From NCBI GenBank assembly GCA_024336345.1, contig JANFOG010000001.1:4898001-4962000 (forward strand): 64,000 nucleotides of DNA, given 5' to 3'. Below, in pieces: positions 23,119 to 35,420 of this stretch; position 1 is the first letter of the stretch; every line of letters starts with the position of its first letter. The notes under the pieces are model-generated. The model had not been told where the DNA came from, ran no database searches, and worked only from the letters and a program-made list of their open reading frames with translations. Both the position numbers and the translations under genes were made by a program. This stretch comes from Mariannaea sp. PMI_226. Lineage: Eukaryota > Ascomycota > Sordariomycetes > Hypocreales > Nectriaceae.

Positions 23119-23600
23119 AGCAAAACTCAGATTGCATTAGCTTATATTTACTGGCTTTGCGAGACATGTCCAGATCTTGCAATATTCTGGGTACATGGTA
23201 ACAATATAAAACAATTTTATGAAGTATATGCTTCCATTGCGAAAGAATGCAATATTTTTGGGTGCGATAATCCAAAAGCCGATCTCTTAGGACTTGTTAG
23301 GACATGGCTCGAGAAGAGTTTCAAAACTTAGTGGCTAATGGTGGTCAATAATGCTGATAACATTGAATTGTTCTTCCGGCCTTGGCAAAATGAAGGAACA
23401 TTAGCAATAGCAATTGAAGCACCTTATATAGAAGATGACCTCAATTGTTATATTCTAGAGTGTAGACATAGGTCGATCTTTATTACAATTGGAAATAAGT
23501 AGGTAGGGCTAAGGTTAATTTGTGGAAAATGTCTAATAAAGGTCAGCAATATAGACAATAATAAAGTACATTTATTATTATGTACAATCTTAAACAATAA
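23119..23600 (+). pseudogene. Decayed NB-ARC (STAND NTPase) relic
   Basis: Read in one plus-strand frame from 23119, the translation follows the order of a fungal NB-ARC domain. SKTQIALAYIYWLCE is the post-P-loop helix, then DLAIFWVHGNN, NPKADLLGLVRTWLE, WLMVVNNADNIELFF (Walker B region), SIFITIGNK (sensor region) and VGLRLICGKCLIKV. Two in-frame TAG stops (23329-23331 and 23500-23502) interrupt it. The P-loop upstream is frameshifted and missing its glycines, and no start or flanking domains remain. The AT-rich codons and TAG at CAG-like positions suit repeat-induced point mutation. It would have belonged to an NB-ARC/TPR-type NLR-like gene. It is not expected to be functional. Confidence 0.78.
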
Positions 23601-24375
23601 CTAGCTTTTCAAATATAAGATATATCTCTTCTTCCTAAAGCTTGCATATCTACTATTTGCTTTTATATAAGTAGCAGCCTTCATTTAAGAGAATACTATA
23701 TGTCACATAGAATAGAGTCAACTTCAAGGCATAGAAGGTCTTGATTTTCAGCTATGGAAAGGTCCTATAGCAGGCTATTTATCTTCTATGGATAGGGCAG
23801 TCTATAGGGGCTTGACCCCTATAAGGTCTCACTGTTCCTGTTGTTATAGGTTGTGTTTTACTTACACAGTCATAGCTGCCGGCGATCTCTTCACCGCACA
23901 GCAGCTTTGGTGTTGACCGCTATTTGACACTATATTTATTAGTAAATATATCTAAGTTTTAAATAAGAGTGATTTAGCATTAGTTAATTGTTTAAATGAG
24001 CTATTCAAAATTGTAGGAAATATACAGTTCATACATACAGATCAAAGCAGGGTTTAAGGGGTATAAGGATGAGGGGATCAAGACCATTGATCGAGAATTC
24101 ATTGGGGGCGCTATCTTCTTTCTTGTTCTCCGGGAGGGGTAGATGGTCCGGGTTAACTCGAGCAATCAGTTAGGGTGAAGTAGAGAGTCAAGGCTTTCTA
24201 TCTACCCGCTCCGCCCTGTCTCTCCGGACATAGCTAATGCATTGATGCACACTTCTTCACTTCTCTCCTCAGTTTTCTTACAGCAGCTAACTACCTCGCT
24301 ACCTTTCCCATCTCATTCCCTCGTTTATACTATCGCCATATCACCACCGAATCAACCACCATAAATCCAGCCAAG
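23601..24375. other. AT-rich spacer
   Basis: Probably more decayed sequence after the NB-ARC relic; I could not follow the homology further. The last 150 bp before 24376 are pyrimidine-rich and may be the promoter and leader of the small peptide gene. Confidence 0.45.
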
Positions 24376-24683
24376 ATGCGTTTCACTACTGCCATCATCT
24401 CTGCCCTCTTTGTCGCCACGGGCCTTGCTGCTCCCGCCCTGGAGGTCAGGGAGGCTGCCCCTGTGTCTGGATTCCCTTGCCGTAAGGCTACCTTACATAA
24501 TATACACCTCTTTTGATGACGATTGGCTAACTGGAGGGCAGGATTTGACCCTGGTTGCATGAAGGGATGCGCCTCTGTCGGCATTAACCCCGGCTTGTGC
24601 GGTAAGCTGACTTGCTGCATACCGTGTGAAAAGATCGATCTAACACCATTACGATAGCCCCTAGCTGTACCTACTGCCCCTAA
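24376..24683 (+). CDS. Small cysteine-rich secreted peptide, 63 aa, three exons
   Basis: Exons 24376-24481, 24542-24601 and 24658-24683, with introns of 60 and 56 nt bearing GTAAG donors and AG acceptors. No single ORF reveals this gene. MRFTTAIISALFVATGLAA is a signal peptide, followed by a short acidic propeptide-like stretch. The mature C-terminal segment of about 31 residues has six cysteines spaced C-x5-C-x3-C-x9-C-x3-C-x2-C. The CxxxC and GxC elements recall cysteine-stabilised alpha-beta peptides, but the last pair is CxxC, not CxC, and the 3-residue gap is too short for that fold. The family is therefore unassigned. Antimicrobial or effector activity is only a hypothesis. The exons are clean although the surroundings are AT-rich and decayed. 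Confidence 0.68.
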
Positions 24684-25922
24684 ATATGTGGCGATTTCGG
24701 ATATGTTTCAGCTCCTGATCAAAATCATCGATTGCGGCCCCATCTTCCCGACCCTTAAAATTGGCGCGTGAGCCTACACTGCGTATATTTTATCTGACAC
24801 TCTAATAAGATAGCACGGCAGCTCTAAGCTAACGTGGCTACGTTTTGGTTGGATATTGTATGATAGCAGCACATTACGTCGCTAGTTTCCAATCAACCCT
24901 GCTGGCTTTCTTTTGTAACCTGATCGACTACATTGAATTTGGCATATTTTATTTCTCTTACATCGTAGCCTGCTAAGGTGCCCAACTACCCCTTCCACCT
25001 TTTATAGTTTTTCGATTGCGAGGTGTTTTATTTCAATTTATTCAGGCTCTTGCACAGCGATGCCGATTTTGATCCCCAGCAGCCATTTAGTGACTGTTTT
25101 GGTCGTGGGCTCCCTGGCTTTTCTCTCCTAAAGATGTTCTGTAACGTTACGACCATACGAGATCACATGTTAGTTAAAATAATGCGAAATCATTGAAGCC
25201 GCCTCTTGCTATTTCAAGATCCCGAGCTTCCCACGTTCTAGCGCAGCCAGACGCAGCATTATATGTTATAACTCTCATTGTCCTATCATTATTACACTGG
25301 AATTATGCGGCTGGATTATAAGCATCGTCTCTAATCACCTCCGTTTGTATGTAGTTTAAGAATTTGAGGCATGGATTTTATGACAGAGCTCGCTTGAACT
25401 TGTTTGCATATATGAGAGGTAATACGGTCGCCAGACGTGCTAAGCTACAATATTGGTCAGTGTTTGGACTCCCAGGAGTGCCCATACAGCTAAGATATCT
25501 CGGAGAGCCGGCTATGGGGGGAGTTTGCATCGGCTTCGGCATTGCCTCCAATTTACTAACAAATGAGTTATAACCATCGATGATATAGAATTGAGATAGC
25601 TCTCGAGGCCTGGGGTTAATAATTATATTAAACATGCGCACACCTCTTTAACTTGTCTCAGGGGACTCTGGGGGAAAATGCCACTTTGGCTCTACCACCT
25701 CTGATAGCACAGGATAAGGACAGATGCATTAGTTCAAAGTTGACTAAATTATATTTAAAGGAAAATATTCTTGCCTAAAATGTTTGATAGCGCTAATACA
25801 GTCGCCTCGTTGCGTGAAACCATGTAACAGTTAAGGAAATTATTAGTGAATGTTGGCCGTGTATCGGTAAGTACATAAAACAAAAGAAACCGCATAGATT
25901 ACGTGTTGGCAGTCTTCTTTCT
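24684..25922. other. Intergenic, no gene seen
   Basis: AT-rich spacer between the cysteine-rich peptide gene and the NRPS 3' end. Two overlapping opposite-strand ORFs at about 25364-25641 have no motif or splice structure. Confidence 0.55.
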
Positions 25923-28900
25923 TCACATTTGTCTCCTGCTTCGTAAGGCCTTTCTGATTTTTGAAAGCCACCTCGTCGCGTCTCGTTTCTTAGTGGCGTC
26001 GACGTTCTTCACTTCGGCTCCTCTCGTAGGGATCTTGGTGTTTGTCACTGAGACTTGTTTTGCTGACAATTCAACACCATTCACCTCGTCCTGTGACTCA
26101 TGTGTCGTAGAGAGGTCACTGCTCTTCACTGAGTCTTCTGATGACTGTGCCTTGGAACTCTCGGTGCTCTTTAGTGAGTTCTGGATCATAGAAATATGGG
26201 CATCCTTCGTCAGGGTCAACGCCAACGCAGGTGCCTGTGGCTTCGCAATAAATTCTTCGACATAGGAAGCCAACTCATCCAATCTCGCCTCCCAGAACTC
26301 TCGGCGCTCTTCGTCAGCCTCAATACCCACAAATGACTTGCCATTTTCAACAAATGAGACCACGCGCGGAGGAGTGGCAGGCTCTGGATGAGGAATCGTG
26401 TAATCTACACGAACTCGCGTGTCTGCGAATGGCAACGAGTCAAAGAACTCCTTGTTGAGGTGGTTGACAAAGGAGGGGAAGAAGGACGTGTCGGCACCCC
26501 AGTTTGTGCACTCTTTTCGAATATCCGGGAATGCCAGTGTGGCTCTTTGACTACCCTCGAGGTACTGAGAGCGCACATTCTCGAGGAGTTGTGATGCAGT
26601 CCATCCGGGCTCGAATTTGACTCGCACAGGCATGTACTGGTAGCATGGCCCCATCATGCCATCAGAAACGGGGAGGCCTGTATCACGGCCAGTAACGATG
26701 CCTCCAAAGGTAACATCTGAGATATTAAGATGCTGAGCCATAACCTTGGCCCAAGCTGCATTAAGTAGCACCGAGAACGTTGTGTCAGGAGAGTTGCCGG
26801 TGAGATCGACAGGCTTTGTTCTCCAGGCGGTCCTGCTGTCGCGGGGCGCTGGAGTAATAATTTCTGTAGGAGAAGATCCAGCGAGTTTGTTGCGCCAGAA
26901 CTTGACATTGTCTGCCTTGGTGTCGCTCAAGTGTTGGATGTAGCTTGTGAAGGGAGCTGAGGAGGGGATTTCTTCGCCGCGGTACCGTACTTCGAGTTGT
27001 CGAAGGAGCTCTGGCAACGAAACACCGTCGTACTGGGCATGGGAGATGCGAATCATGAATCCAATTTCGTTGCTGCCGTGGACTACAGTGAGGTGGATAA
27101 ACTGGGCACCATGAACAAAGGCAGAGTCGTTTTCAATGTCTGCCTGAGCCAGTTCTTTGCAGTATGCATCAACGGGGCCTTCGATGGAATATTCGGAGAC
27201 TGGTACACTTAAATTGTCTAGGATGACCTGCAGTGTCTGGTCTTCATGTTGTACGAAAACGGTTCGGAGGATAGGATGCACAGAGACCAGGTCCTGGAAA
27301 CTTTTTACAAGTCGCGATGTGTCTACAGGCCCCTTAAAGTATAGCATGTTATACTGAACTGCGCTTCTTGGTGCAAACACTGTTGACTTGACATCTGCTT
27401 GCTGCGGGCCCGTGACTGGCAGGACGTCAACGATGTTCCACGACGGGTCTGCGAGCTGAGGTCGGACGATCTGAGATAGGAAGGCGTCAACATCATTCAC
27501 GCTCAGCAGGGAATATGGGTTATAAATTTGCTTGGGCTTCTCAGCAGGCTTGGCCGCGCTGTCGCCAAGTGCCTTGGCCATAGATCTGAGCTGCATGTTT
27601 TTGAACATGTCGGCAACGGAAAGTTGGTAACCAGCGCGTCGCAGTGCTGAGACCATTCTCATGGCCACGATAGAGTCTCCACCAAGTCGGAAGAAGTTGT
27701 CATCCAGAGTTAGTCTAGATTCCTCCACATTCAAGAACTTGGCCCACATGGAGATAAGAAAGCGCTCCTTGGGTGTCATTGAAGCCTTCTCAGCAAGAGT
27801 AGTCTGAAGAACTGCAAAGGATTTTCGAAGTTGCTGGACCAAGGAGAGGGTGACTTGTTCCCTGAGGGATGTGAGATCGAACACTTCACCACTTTGCGCC
27901 AGTTCTGAAACCGGAATGTAGACCGAGGGAATGGCATAGGGAGGGAGCGTCTCGGCCAAAGCCTTCTTGATACCAACGATGGCTGTCGCGAGCTCCAAAG
28001 AGATGGAGGAGGGCATTGAGGGAGACGTGTCTTTAATACCAAGGTCTAGCATATTTGCGTCCTTGGCTGGGCGCTCCTGCATGAAGGCGACAACCAGAGG
28101 GGTCTGGCTGGTTGAGCCCTGGGGAATAATGAGTTGCGTGGCAACAGATGTATTGGCAGGGAGCAGCCGTTCAAGTTCCAAGTCAGTCGCTGCGAGGTCC
28201 ACGAGACGACCGTTGAAGCTAGCCATAGCCTCCTTTCGTCTGACAAACACCAGCTTCATATCATCAGCGTACCTCACGAGATCGCCTGTGCGATGAAGCT
28301 TGCTCTGTCGACCCGGGACGCCGTTGACTCCCCGCCTGAGCCACTCCGGGGCATCCACATCGCCAGCGCTACCACAACCCTCCAACAGAAGCTCACCGAC
28401 AGCTCCGATGGGCATTAATTGGTCTTTGTTGGCAGGATGAACAATCCAGGACACGTATTGCGTGGCAGTGGGGTAGTTATCTCCGCTGGTGAGGGACCTG
28501 GAGATACTCTGCGGCGATGGAGGCGCGGACTTGTTGGCCGCCCAGATTTCCCCGAGCTCGCCGTCGCTCAGACACGTAACATTGCTCAGCGATTGTGTTT
28601 GGTCGGCGCGGAGCTGAGATACAGCGGACTCGAATTGCGCCAAAACTCGCTGCACTTGGGGCCTGGTCAGGAGATCCGAGTCGAAGCTGGCATAGACGGT
28701 GAAGCCACCCTTCTCGAGGGAACAAGTCAGCATGATGGGATAAGAATTGAAGTGGAGAGCCTCGATAGCTGCATTTCCTGACCTGAACGGTGGGAGAACA
28801 TTCTCAGAGGGTTCCTGGGGTTCGGGCTCCTTGGGTTGGACAACCAGGCCCATGGTCACCTCGCATGCAATTTGAGCATCTTCGCTCAATCGGCGGATAT

Positions 28901-31900
28901 TTTGGATTCCAAGATGCTCGTGGGCACTCCTAGCAACTCCTTGCTCTTGGATTGACTGGAGGAACTCTTGAACAGTAGCAGTTCGGTCGAGGCGAATTCG
29001 GACAGGGACAGTCGCAAGGAGAGGACCTTCAATCTCTTCCGCACCAGGGACTGGAATTGTACGTCCTGTAAAGGTCTCGCCAAATACGACATCGTCACTC
29101 ATAGCATACTGGGAGGCAACTAGCGCCCAGGCGGCTCGAATAACTGTAGCAATTGTGATATCGGACCTCGCAGCTTGGTCGATAGCGATGTATCGCTCGG
29201 CCAAAGCATCCGGTTCGGGGATGTAGGAGCGCGAAGGCAGAGAAGGGAACTGGGGCCCCGTCGCACCCTCGAGCAGTGTTCGCCAGTAATTCTTCGAGGT
29301 TTCTCTGGAAGGATCTTGAGTGAAGCGGACAAAGTGCTTGAACTCGGCTGGTCGCGACAATTGTAGGCCATCATAAGCGGCCCTGGCTCGTTCCAGGATG
29401 AGATCAGTGGACCAGCCATCATAGATTGCATGGTGGGCCGTCCACACGAAGAACTGCTTGCCGAGCTCTTTATCATTGACAATGGTGAAGCGGCACAAAG
29501 GTGTGCTGGGAGTCATGTGCTTCTTCTTATCTTCCTCAAGGAACGTCTCCAGGCTGGTGTGTTCGGTCCATTGTATAGGTTGGTTGATGATTACTTGCAT
29601 AAAGCCATCTTGCTTGAATTCAACAATGCGTGTGCGAAGAATTGCACTATCCCGGACAACTGCCTCCCACGCGGCCTTGAGCTTGTCAACTTGGTTAGGG
29701 CTAGGGATCTCGGCAATTCGCTGCGCCACATAGCCTTCCTTTGATCTGTTGTGGAAGGCGACGTGAATCTCCTGCATGGGTGCGCAGGGGTAGATATCCT
29801 CAATGACATCCACCTCTACCGCACATTGCTCAGCCGCTTCTGCGAGGAGAGCATTGCGGTCCATGTGTGAAGACAGCAGGGAAAACGCAGGTATGTTCAT
29901 ATCGACCTTCAAGTCGGGACCCCCGCGCTCAATGGCCCTAGCCATGTCTGAGAGCACGGGAAAGTTGAAGACGTCAGGAACCGATAGGTTATAACCCTTC
30001 TCACGCACCATGGGAACGAGCTTCATGGCGAGAACAGACTCTCCACCAAGGATGAAGAAGTTGTGGCTGGTGCTGACCTGGTCTTCCGGTAAACCCATCA
30101 GGCGGCACCAAGCATCACGCAAGAACACCTCGGCCTCCGTTGTTGGTTCGACAAAGGCTGCGGGTTCCGAGTCTTCAGGAGAGGTTTGCAGGTCCATGGT
30201 AGCTCCGAGGGCACGAAGCGTCTTCCGGTCCGTCTTACCAGACACCAGCATGGGAATCTTGGACATGCCAATGTAGGCTGCTGGGACCATGTAGACTGGG
30301 AGCACTTGGCCCAGCTGCTCGTCGAGTAAGCCGACTGCCTCTCGCAGACGTCGTGGAAGCTCGATATGGCAAGCCTCTTGGTTGGACTGGTCCGAGTTTG
30401 TCGCGTCTCGGTCAGCAATAAATGCTACCAGCATTGACTCCTTTCCGTTACCCTTTGGCGCAATGATCTCTACAACAACATCGGTCGCGTGAGGGAGCAG
30501 GTTCATGATGTGATACTCAATTTCACCCAGCTCCACACGCTGGCCGCGCAGCTTAATCTGGGTGTCCTTTCGCCCGACAAAGATAAAGCCGACCTCGCCA
30601 TCGGGGTCATAGCGAACCAGATCACCTGTCTTGTAGAGGCGACCTCGCCGACCAGGGACTCCGCCGCCTCCGGCAAGAAGCCATGGGGGATCCTCGATGA
30701 AGGCAGCGGCTGTCTTTTCGGGATCGCGCAGGTATCCCTGGCCGACAACAGGGCCTTCAACGAGCAGCTCACCAACGGCACCGGGAGGCACAAGTTTGTT
30801 ATGGTCGTCTGGGTCTACAAGCCAGATGATGCCTGCTGTGGCAGCACCGACGCTGACATATGGCTTGCCTGCTGCGCTTGGGTTGACTGTGCATCCGATA
30901 GTGCACTCAGAAGGACCATAGCCGATCACGACTCGCGTCACCTGACCCCAGATGGAAATATCGCCAGCCGAGCAGGTCTCTCCTCCAATTCCAAGGCTGT
31001 TGAGGGAAGGAATGATATCGGGGTCGAGGATGCGCGCCACTGAGGGGGTCATGTTGGCCATGTTGACTCCAAGACGGCGAATCACGCCGCTCAAGTCATT
31101 AACACGATCTTCGTCGCCGGGAATGCAAAGGCAGCCGCCCTGAAGAAGAGTGCACAGCATGCTGTCAATGCTTACATCAAATGCATACGACGTAAAGTCG
31201 AGGGCCCTGGCTTCCTTTGTGTAGCCGATTAGTGGTGCTCTTACCAGAGCGCTGGAAGTATATGTGGTGTGGTTAATCATCACACCCTTTGGTGTGCCTG
31301 TGCTACCGGAAGTGAAAATTACGTATAAAAGGGAATCGGGAGGAGTGACTGGAAGCTCTGTTGTCGGAGCTGCGGCGCTTTTTAGCGATTGTATGAATTC
31401 CTCGTCAACAGCCACAATCTGGGCTTCGGGTCGAGTCTCTACGCCGTCTGCCGCTTGCTTCCTGGAAGTGAGAAGCATTGTTGCGCGGACTTGCGCTGCC
31501 ATGGTCTGGCGTCTTTGCAGAGGTTGGCTTGGATCTGTCAGGACAAACGCTGCTCCAGCTTTGACGACGGCCATGACAGCGACAATGGTCCACCTTGACT
31601 TCTCAAAGCACAACGGCACAATGTCACCCATACGGAGGCCTAGGCTTATGAGATGGTGCGCAATGAGCTCAGAGTATTGGTCAACTTTTCCATAAGTCAA
31701 ATCGCCATCCCATGAGCAAATGGCGGGTGCGTCGGGTTGCGATCGGAACTGCTTGGCAATCAAGTCGTGTGTGCAGATTTCGACGGGGGCGGGGAGGTCC
31801 TTGTTCCAATTCCAGATAACACTGGTGTCCAGCTCACCGAGAGCAAGAGCAGAACCAACAGGTCTAGTTAGGTCGGATAAAGTTGTATTGAGGATTTCAA

Positions 31901-32576
31901 CGAGGGAAAGGACGAAGTGGTTGGCCATATACTCTGCACCCAAAGGCTCTCGCCAATGGGGCTGTATCCAGAGGCTTCCATCAGCTGTGGTGACTCTGAG
32001 TTGAATATTTCCCTGCCACGGCGCGGTTGCGCCGCTAGTTAGCTCAAGCATAGGTTGAGATGCACAGCTTCAGAGAGATGGCGAGCAAGCGAAAGAGAGG
32101 GAGAGAGAGAGACAAAAGAGTCGCGAGTTTTATCTTCTTACCCAGTTCATTAATGTGCTCTCCTTGATGGGGATATGAGAGCTTGGGGGCGCAAACTCAT
32201 CGTTGAGGAGAATTGAGAAACGCTCTAATGTAATATGAGAATCGGGATCAACCCGTTGTCGCAAATAAGCTTGAATTGCCTCCAGGGCAGTTGAGAAGGA
32301 ATCTGTTGCGCGCCATTGTATCTTCGAGGTATCCAGCTCAAAGTTGGCGCTCTTGGACGTTCCGAGCTCGCTTAAACGCCAGGAGTACTGAACATGATTC
32401 CCAAGATTGTTGCGATACAACAGGAGGGTCCATGCTAAGAGGACGACTTCAAATCCAGTAGAACCATCTGGGCAGTTTTTTGTGAGAGAGGGCACGTCGA
32501 ACCGGCTTCCCTTCACCAGTGTCTGCTTTTGTGGTGCTTGAAGCTCCAAGTCGTTAAGAAGCGCACCTGGTGTCAT
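25923..32576 (-). CDS. SidD/NPS6-type extracellular siderophore NRPS, 2184 aa
   Basis: Two exons: 32576-32142 and 32042-25923, with a 99-nt intron (GTAAG donor, in-frame acceptor). In-frame ATGs at 32627 and 32615 would add up to 17 residues. Order: an N-terminal region of about 200 aa; a complete A domain ([11 protein letters not shown] at about 389, YGPSE at 520, YKTGDLVRY at 615, [15 protein letters not shown] at 635, GKTDRK at 747); T1 (LGGES, Ser at 814); C1 with HHAIYDG at 1015; a truncated second A domain keeping only TGDLVRY at 1399 and its downstream part; T2 (LGGDS at 1601); C2 with SHAQYDG at 1814; and a basic tail. This A-T-C-dA-T-C plan and length are those of the fusarinine/coprogen synthetases. 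It would join acylated N5-hydroxyornithines into a secreted hydroxamate siderophore. The SidH- and SidF-type neighbours support this. The exact product is not deducible. Confidence 0.9.
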
Positions 32577-34550
32577 GATGGTGATGTTATGATGTGCAGA
32601 AGATACAAGGCGCATGAGCAAAGGCAAGGGAAGCGGGTTTTTCTATATAAGTATACTGTCCTAGAGCTAGATCTAATCTCTCTGTCTTTCTATCGCTTAA
32701 AGCTGTCATGAGCTATCCCCCCATGGATCAGATGGGTTGCATTCCGCCATCGGCTACTTGATGACTTCATGCTAGGACTCTGGGTCCGGCATGTATACAG
32801 TGTGCGCGACATGCTTGCAAGGCTACAATTACGTAGCAAAAACAAGCTCCTCGGTTCTGAGAGTAGAACTAGGCAAGAGTTTTGAAGCCAACAATCCGAT
32901 GCCGTGGGGAGCGGAGGGGGGTTCAAGGGCGTATCGGTGGCGTGGTTGCAGAAAGTCAGCACATGTGAAGTGGGTGAAAAAAAAATTAAGTCACGCAGAT
33001 ATAGCCCATCAAACCCACACAACTCAGGGAGCGTTGAACGCCACCAGACGTTCCATAAGTTGCCGCCCACTCTATGAAGGACCAGATCTGGACAGAATGG
33101 GAAACGGGTCGCTGTAGGGGACCGATTTTCGGTGGTGGAGGGAAGGGGGACTAGGGTGGGAGGGAGCTCCCGAAATGGGGGTCCTTTTTGGATGCCCACG
33201 AGCTGCCACAGGAACTTGTAGTGTTTTTTTCTGTGCCGAGTAAAATTGATCTCGGCTGTTTCGGACATACCCAGTTAAAGGTCCTCATAGCTTCATGGCG
33301 AATGAAATTGGGTTTGTGTGTGCTGTGAGTTGAGCACCGTGGGGTCAGGGTGTGTGTGGACGAAGGATATGGCTCATGGGAACTGGGCACTTAATTCGGA
33401 TGCTACCTAACCCAGGTCATGGGGGTTCGAATGGGGCAAAAATGCAAGTAGCTTAATTAATCTTATGGCTAGTTAAAAGATTGAGCGAACTCGTTGAGGT
33501 CCTCATCTGTTGCATGTAAGTGCAGATTTTTGTGAGTTTTGTATCTATTCATGGCAAGGTGCAAAAACATATTGAAGGCTACAGAAAGTGATAGCTGGAT
33601 GTTTTCTTATTTTTATTCTTGAGAACACAAAGGGATCACCGGTGTATTTCCCTCTCTTCTTGTTGATTGTTTGCCACAGCATCATCCTTGACCATTGAGG
33701 CTCTAACTCTCCAAAATGTTACCAAGACATCAGACCCGGCCCCATGGTTCTCCAACAGAGTAGTTCATGCTGGTAGCCGTCTGATCTTCCTGTGCATTGA
33801 TCGTAAGATCGGTTATAATAAGGCGATGCAACACTCTGTTTAGGTCAAGTGAAACAGCTTCCATGGCCTAAACATTCTCACCTCGTGGATCAGGCACGGT
33901 TCACCGGCCATCATCAAAACGAGCGCACTTTTCGAGTTAAACTCACGAGAAGTACTGTACGAAAAGATTATCAGATTTGATTGATAACGTTAGTTTCGAA
34001 TGGACCCGTCCCCATGAGAGAATTTTAAAACTAGATTCGGGGGGATCCTTGCAAGAAAAGCTGACCGTCCCTGCGTAGCTTCGGTCGGACAACCTACTTG
34101 ACCAAGGAGACTACATTGACTTCTTACTACAGTAGTCAATTACTCAACAAGTATATTCCTGTCGGATGAAGGCCATCACTTGGTACGTACTGGAAACTAA
34201 GGGTATGAGAGGTTTAGTCCTTCAGATCGAATCCTGGGCCCATGTTCCATGTGTTCGGCTATGGACCGACGACGTGGGATCATGAAACAACCCACCCAAC
34301 GTTGCCTTTGAGATAATTAGTTCCATTCCAGACAACAGCGAAGCTGACAACTATCTGCTTGATAGTACGTACTATATTTCGTCTCTACTCTCTTTCCACT
34401 TTTTCCTTATTGGTCATTGATGGGCTACCTACATACATAGGGTTGCACCCCTCCCCAGGGGGAGTATGCGAACAGGTTCGAAGCCAAGTCTCCCCACCCA
34501 CCCACCCCCTCCATAAAAAAAGAAAAAAGAAACAATCGTCCCCGTCACAT
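32577..34550. other. NRPS upstream region
   Basis: A 2-kb promoter-side spacer between the NRPS start and the 3' end of the SidH-type gene. It carries an exact GATA-repressor-type site (33968-33976) with a second GATAA a few bases on, and no supportable gene. Confidence 0.6.
33968..33976 (-). promoter_or_regulatory. SreA-type GATA site, ATCTGATAA
   Basis: The plus strand reads TTATCAGAT, the exact reverse complement of ATCTGATAA. It matches the ATCWGATAA consensus of iron-responsive fungal GATA repressors (SreA/URBS1 class). A TTGATAA follows within about 12 bp, giving paired GATA elements. The site is 1.4 kb upstream of the siderophore NRPS start. Iron repression of the cluster is the expected consequence, not shown here. 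Confidence 0.55.
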
Positions 34551-35420
34551 CTATAGCTTGCTATCCACCCACTTTGGTGCCCTCTTTTCTACAAACGCGA
34601 GCACTCCCTCGTGCATATTGTCGCAGTTGTTCAGTGCCGAGTCCCATGTCTCCCGTAGTAAACGGCTAGCGTTGTCAGCGCTGCCGTGCTCCCACCCGCC
34701 CAGGATGCCAGCCCGTGCAATAATAACACTGTCAGGGCTGTTGCTGGCGATGGCTGTCGCATATTCCAGAGCGGTCTTAACGACCGGTCTTTGGAGCACA
34801 GGACAGTCCTCCGACGCATCATCCGTGATGGCGTTGACCAACCCCCACTCCTTCGCCTGATCGGCCGTGATGGGGTTCCCTGTGAGAGCAAGCTCTGTCA
34901 CCCTAGGTCTACCAATTGTTCTCACGAGTCGTGGTAGAGAACCCGCATTGGGCACGACACCTCGTTTCACTTCTGGCAGCCCAAACTTGGCACTCTTTGC
35001 GGCCACTAGCATGTCGAGGTTTGCGAGGATCTCCATGCCTCCGCCATAGGCGAGCCCGTTGACGGCAGCAATAATAGGCTTCTTGCCATGACGACGAGTC
35101 AAAGCACCGAAACCAGATGGTGCGTTCATGGGACGCTCCTCTTGCCTGCCCTCCATGCGATCCACATTGAGCTGGTTCCATTCTGAGAGGTCCATGCCGG
35201 AGCAGAAGGCACGTCCGGCCCCGGTAACAATGGCACAGCGTAGGGACGGCTCACTATCATACCAGGCGAAGATGGCTTCGAGTTCATACTGTGCCGCCAC
35301 GGTCATGGCGTTGAGCATCCTGGGCCGGTTAAAGACGACCAGCATGATGTGCTGGGCGGGGAACGAAATGAGTCCATATGTCGAGGTGGGGGGCTGGTGT
35401 TTGAAGGCATGTAGCGCCAT
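34551..35420 (-). CDS. sidH: SidH-type enoyl-CoA hydratase/isomerase, peroxisomal, 289 aa
   Basis: A single exon with a crotonase fold. The first oxyanion-hole strand is GAGRAFCSGMDLSEW (about residues 67-81), the second is NGLAYGGGMEI (about 120-130), and LPEVKRGVVPNAGSLPRL is the following catalytic-side segment. The C-terminus ends in SKL, a canonical type 1 peroxisomal targeting signal. In Aspergillus, SidH is the mevalonyl-CoA hydratase that yields anhydromevalonyl-CoA for fusarinine-type siderophores and works in peroxisomes (established knowledge). The assignment rests on position between a SidD-type NRPS and a SidF-type transferase, on length and on the SKL. By fold alone it could be any crotonase. 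It is transcribed in the same direction as the NRPS, with 2 kb between them. Confidence 0.82.
   Translation of the reverse strand: MALHAFKHQPPTSTYGLISFPAQHIMLVVFNRPRMLNAMTVAAQYELEAIFAWYDSEPSLRCAIVTGAGRAFCSGMDLSEWNQLNVDRMEGRQEERPMNAPSGFGALTRRHGKKPIIAAVNGLAYGGGMEILANLDMLVAAKSAKFGLPEVKRGVVPNAGSLPRLVRTIGRPRVTELALTGNPITADQAKEWGLVNAITDDASEDCPVLQRPVVKTALEYATAIASNSPDSVIIARAGILGGWEHGSADNASRLLRETWDSALNNCDNMHEGVLAFVEKRAPKWVDSKL

Noticed and set aside
24330..24620. Minus-strand ORF of 96 codons
   Set aside because: It is the shadow of the spliced six-cysteine peptide gene on the plus strand, which has a signal peptide and coherent splice sites.
24376..24683. Classification of the six-cysteine peptide as a cysteine-stabilised alpha-beta defensin
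   Set aside because: CxxxC and GxC are present, but the last motif is CxxC and the gap before it is only three residues.
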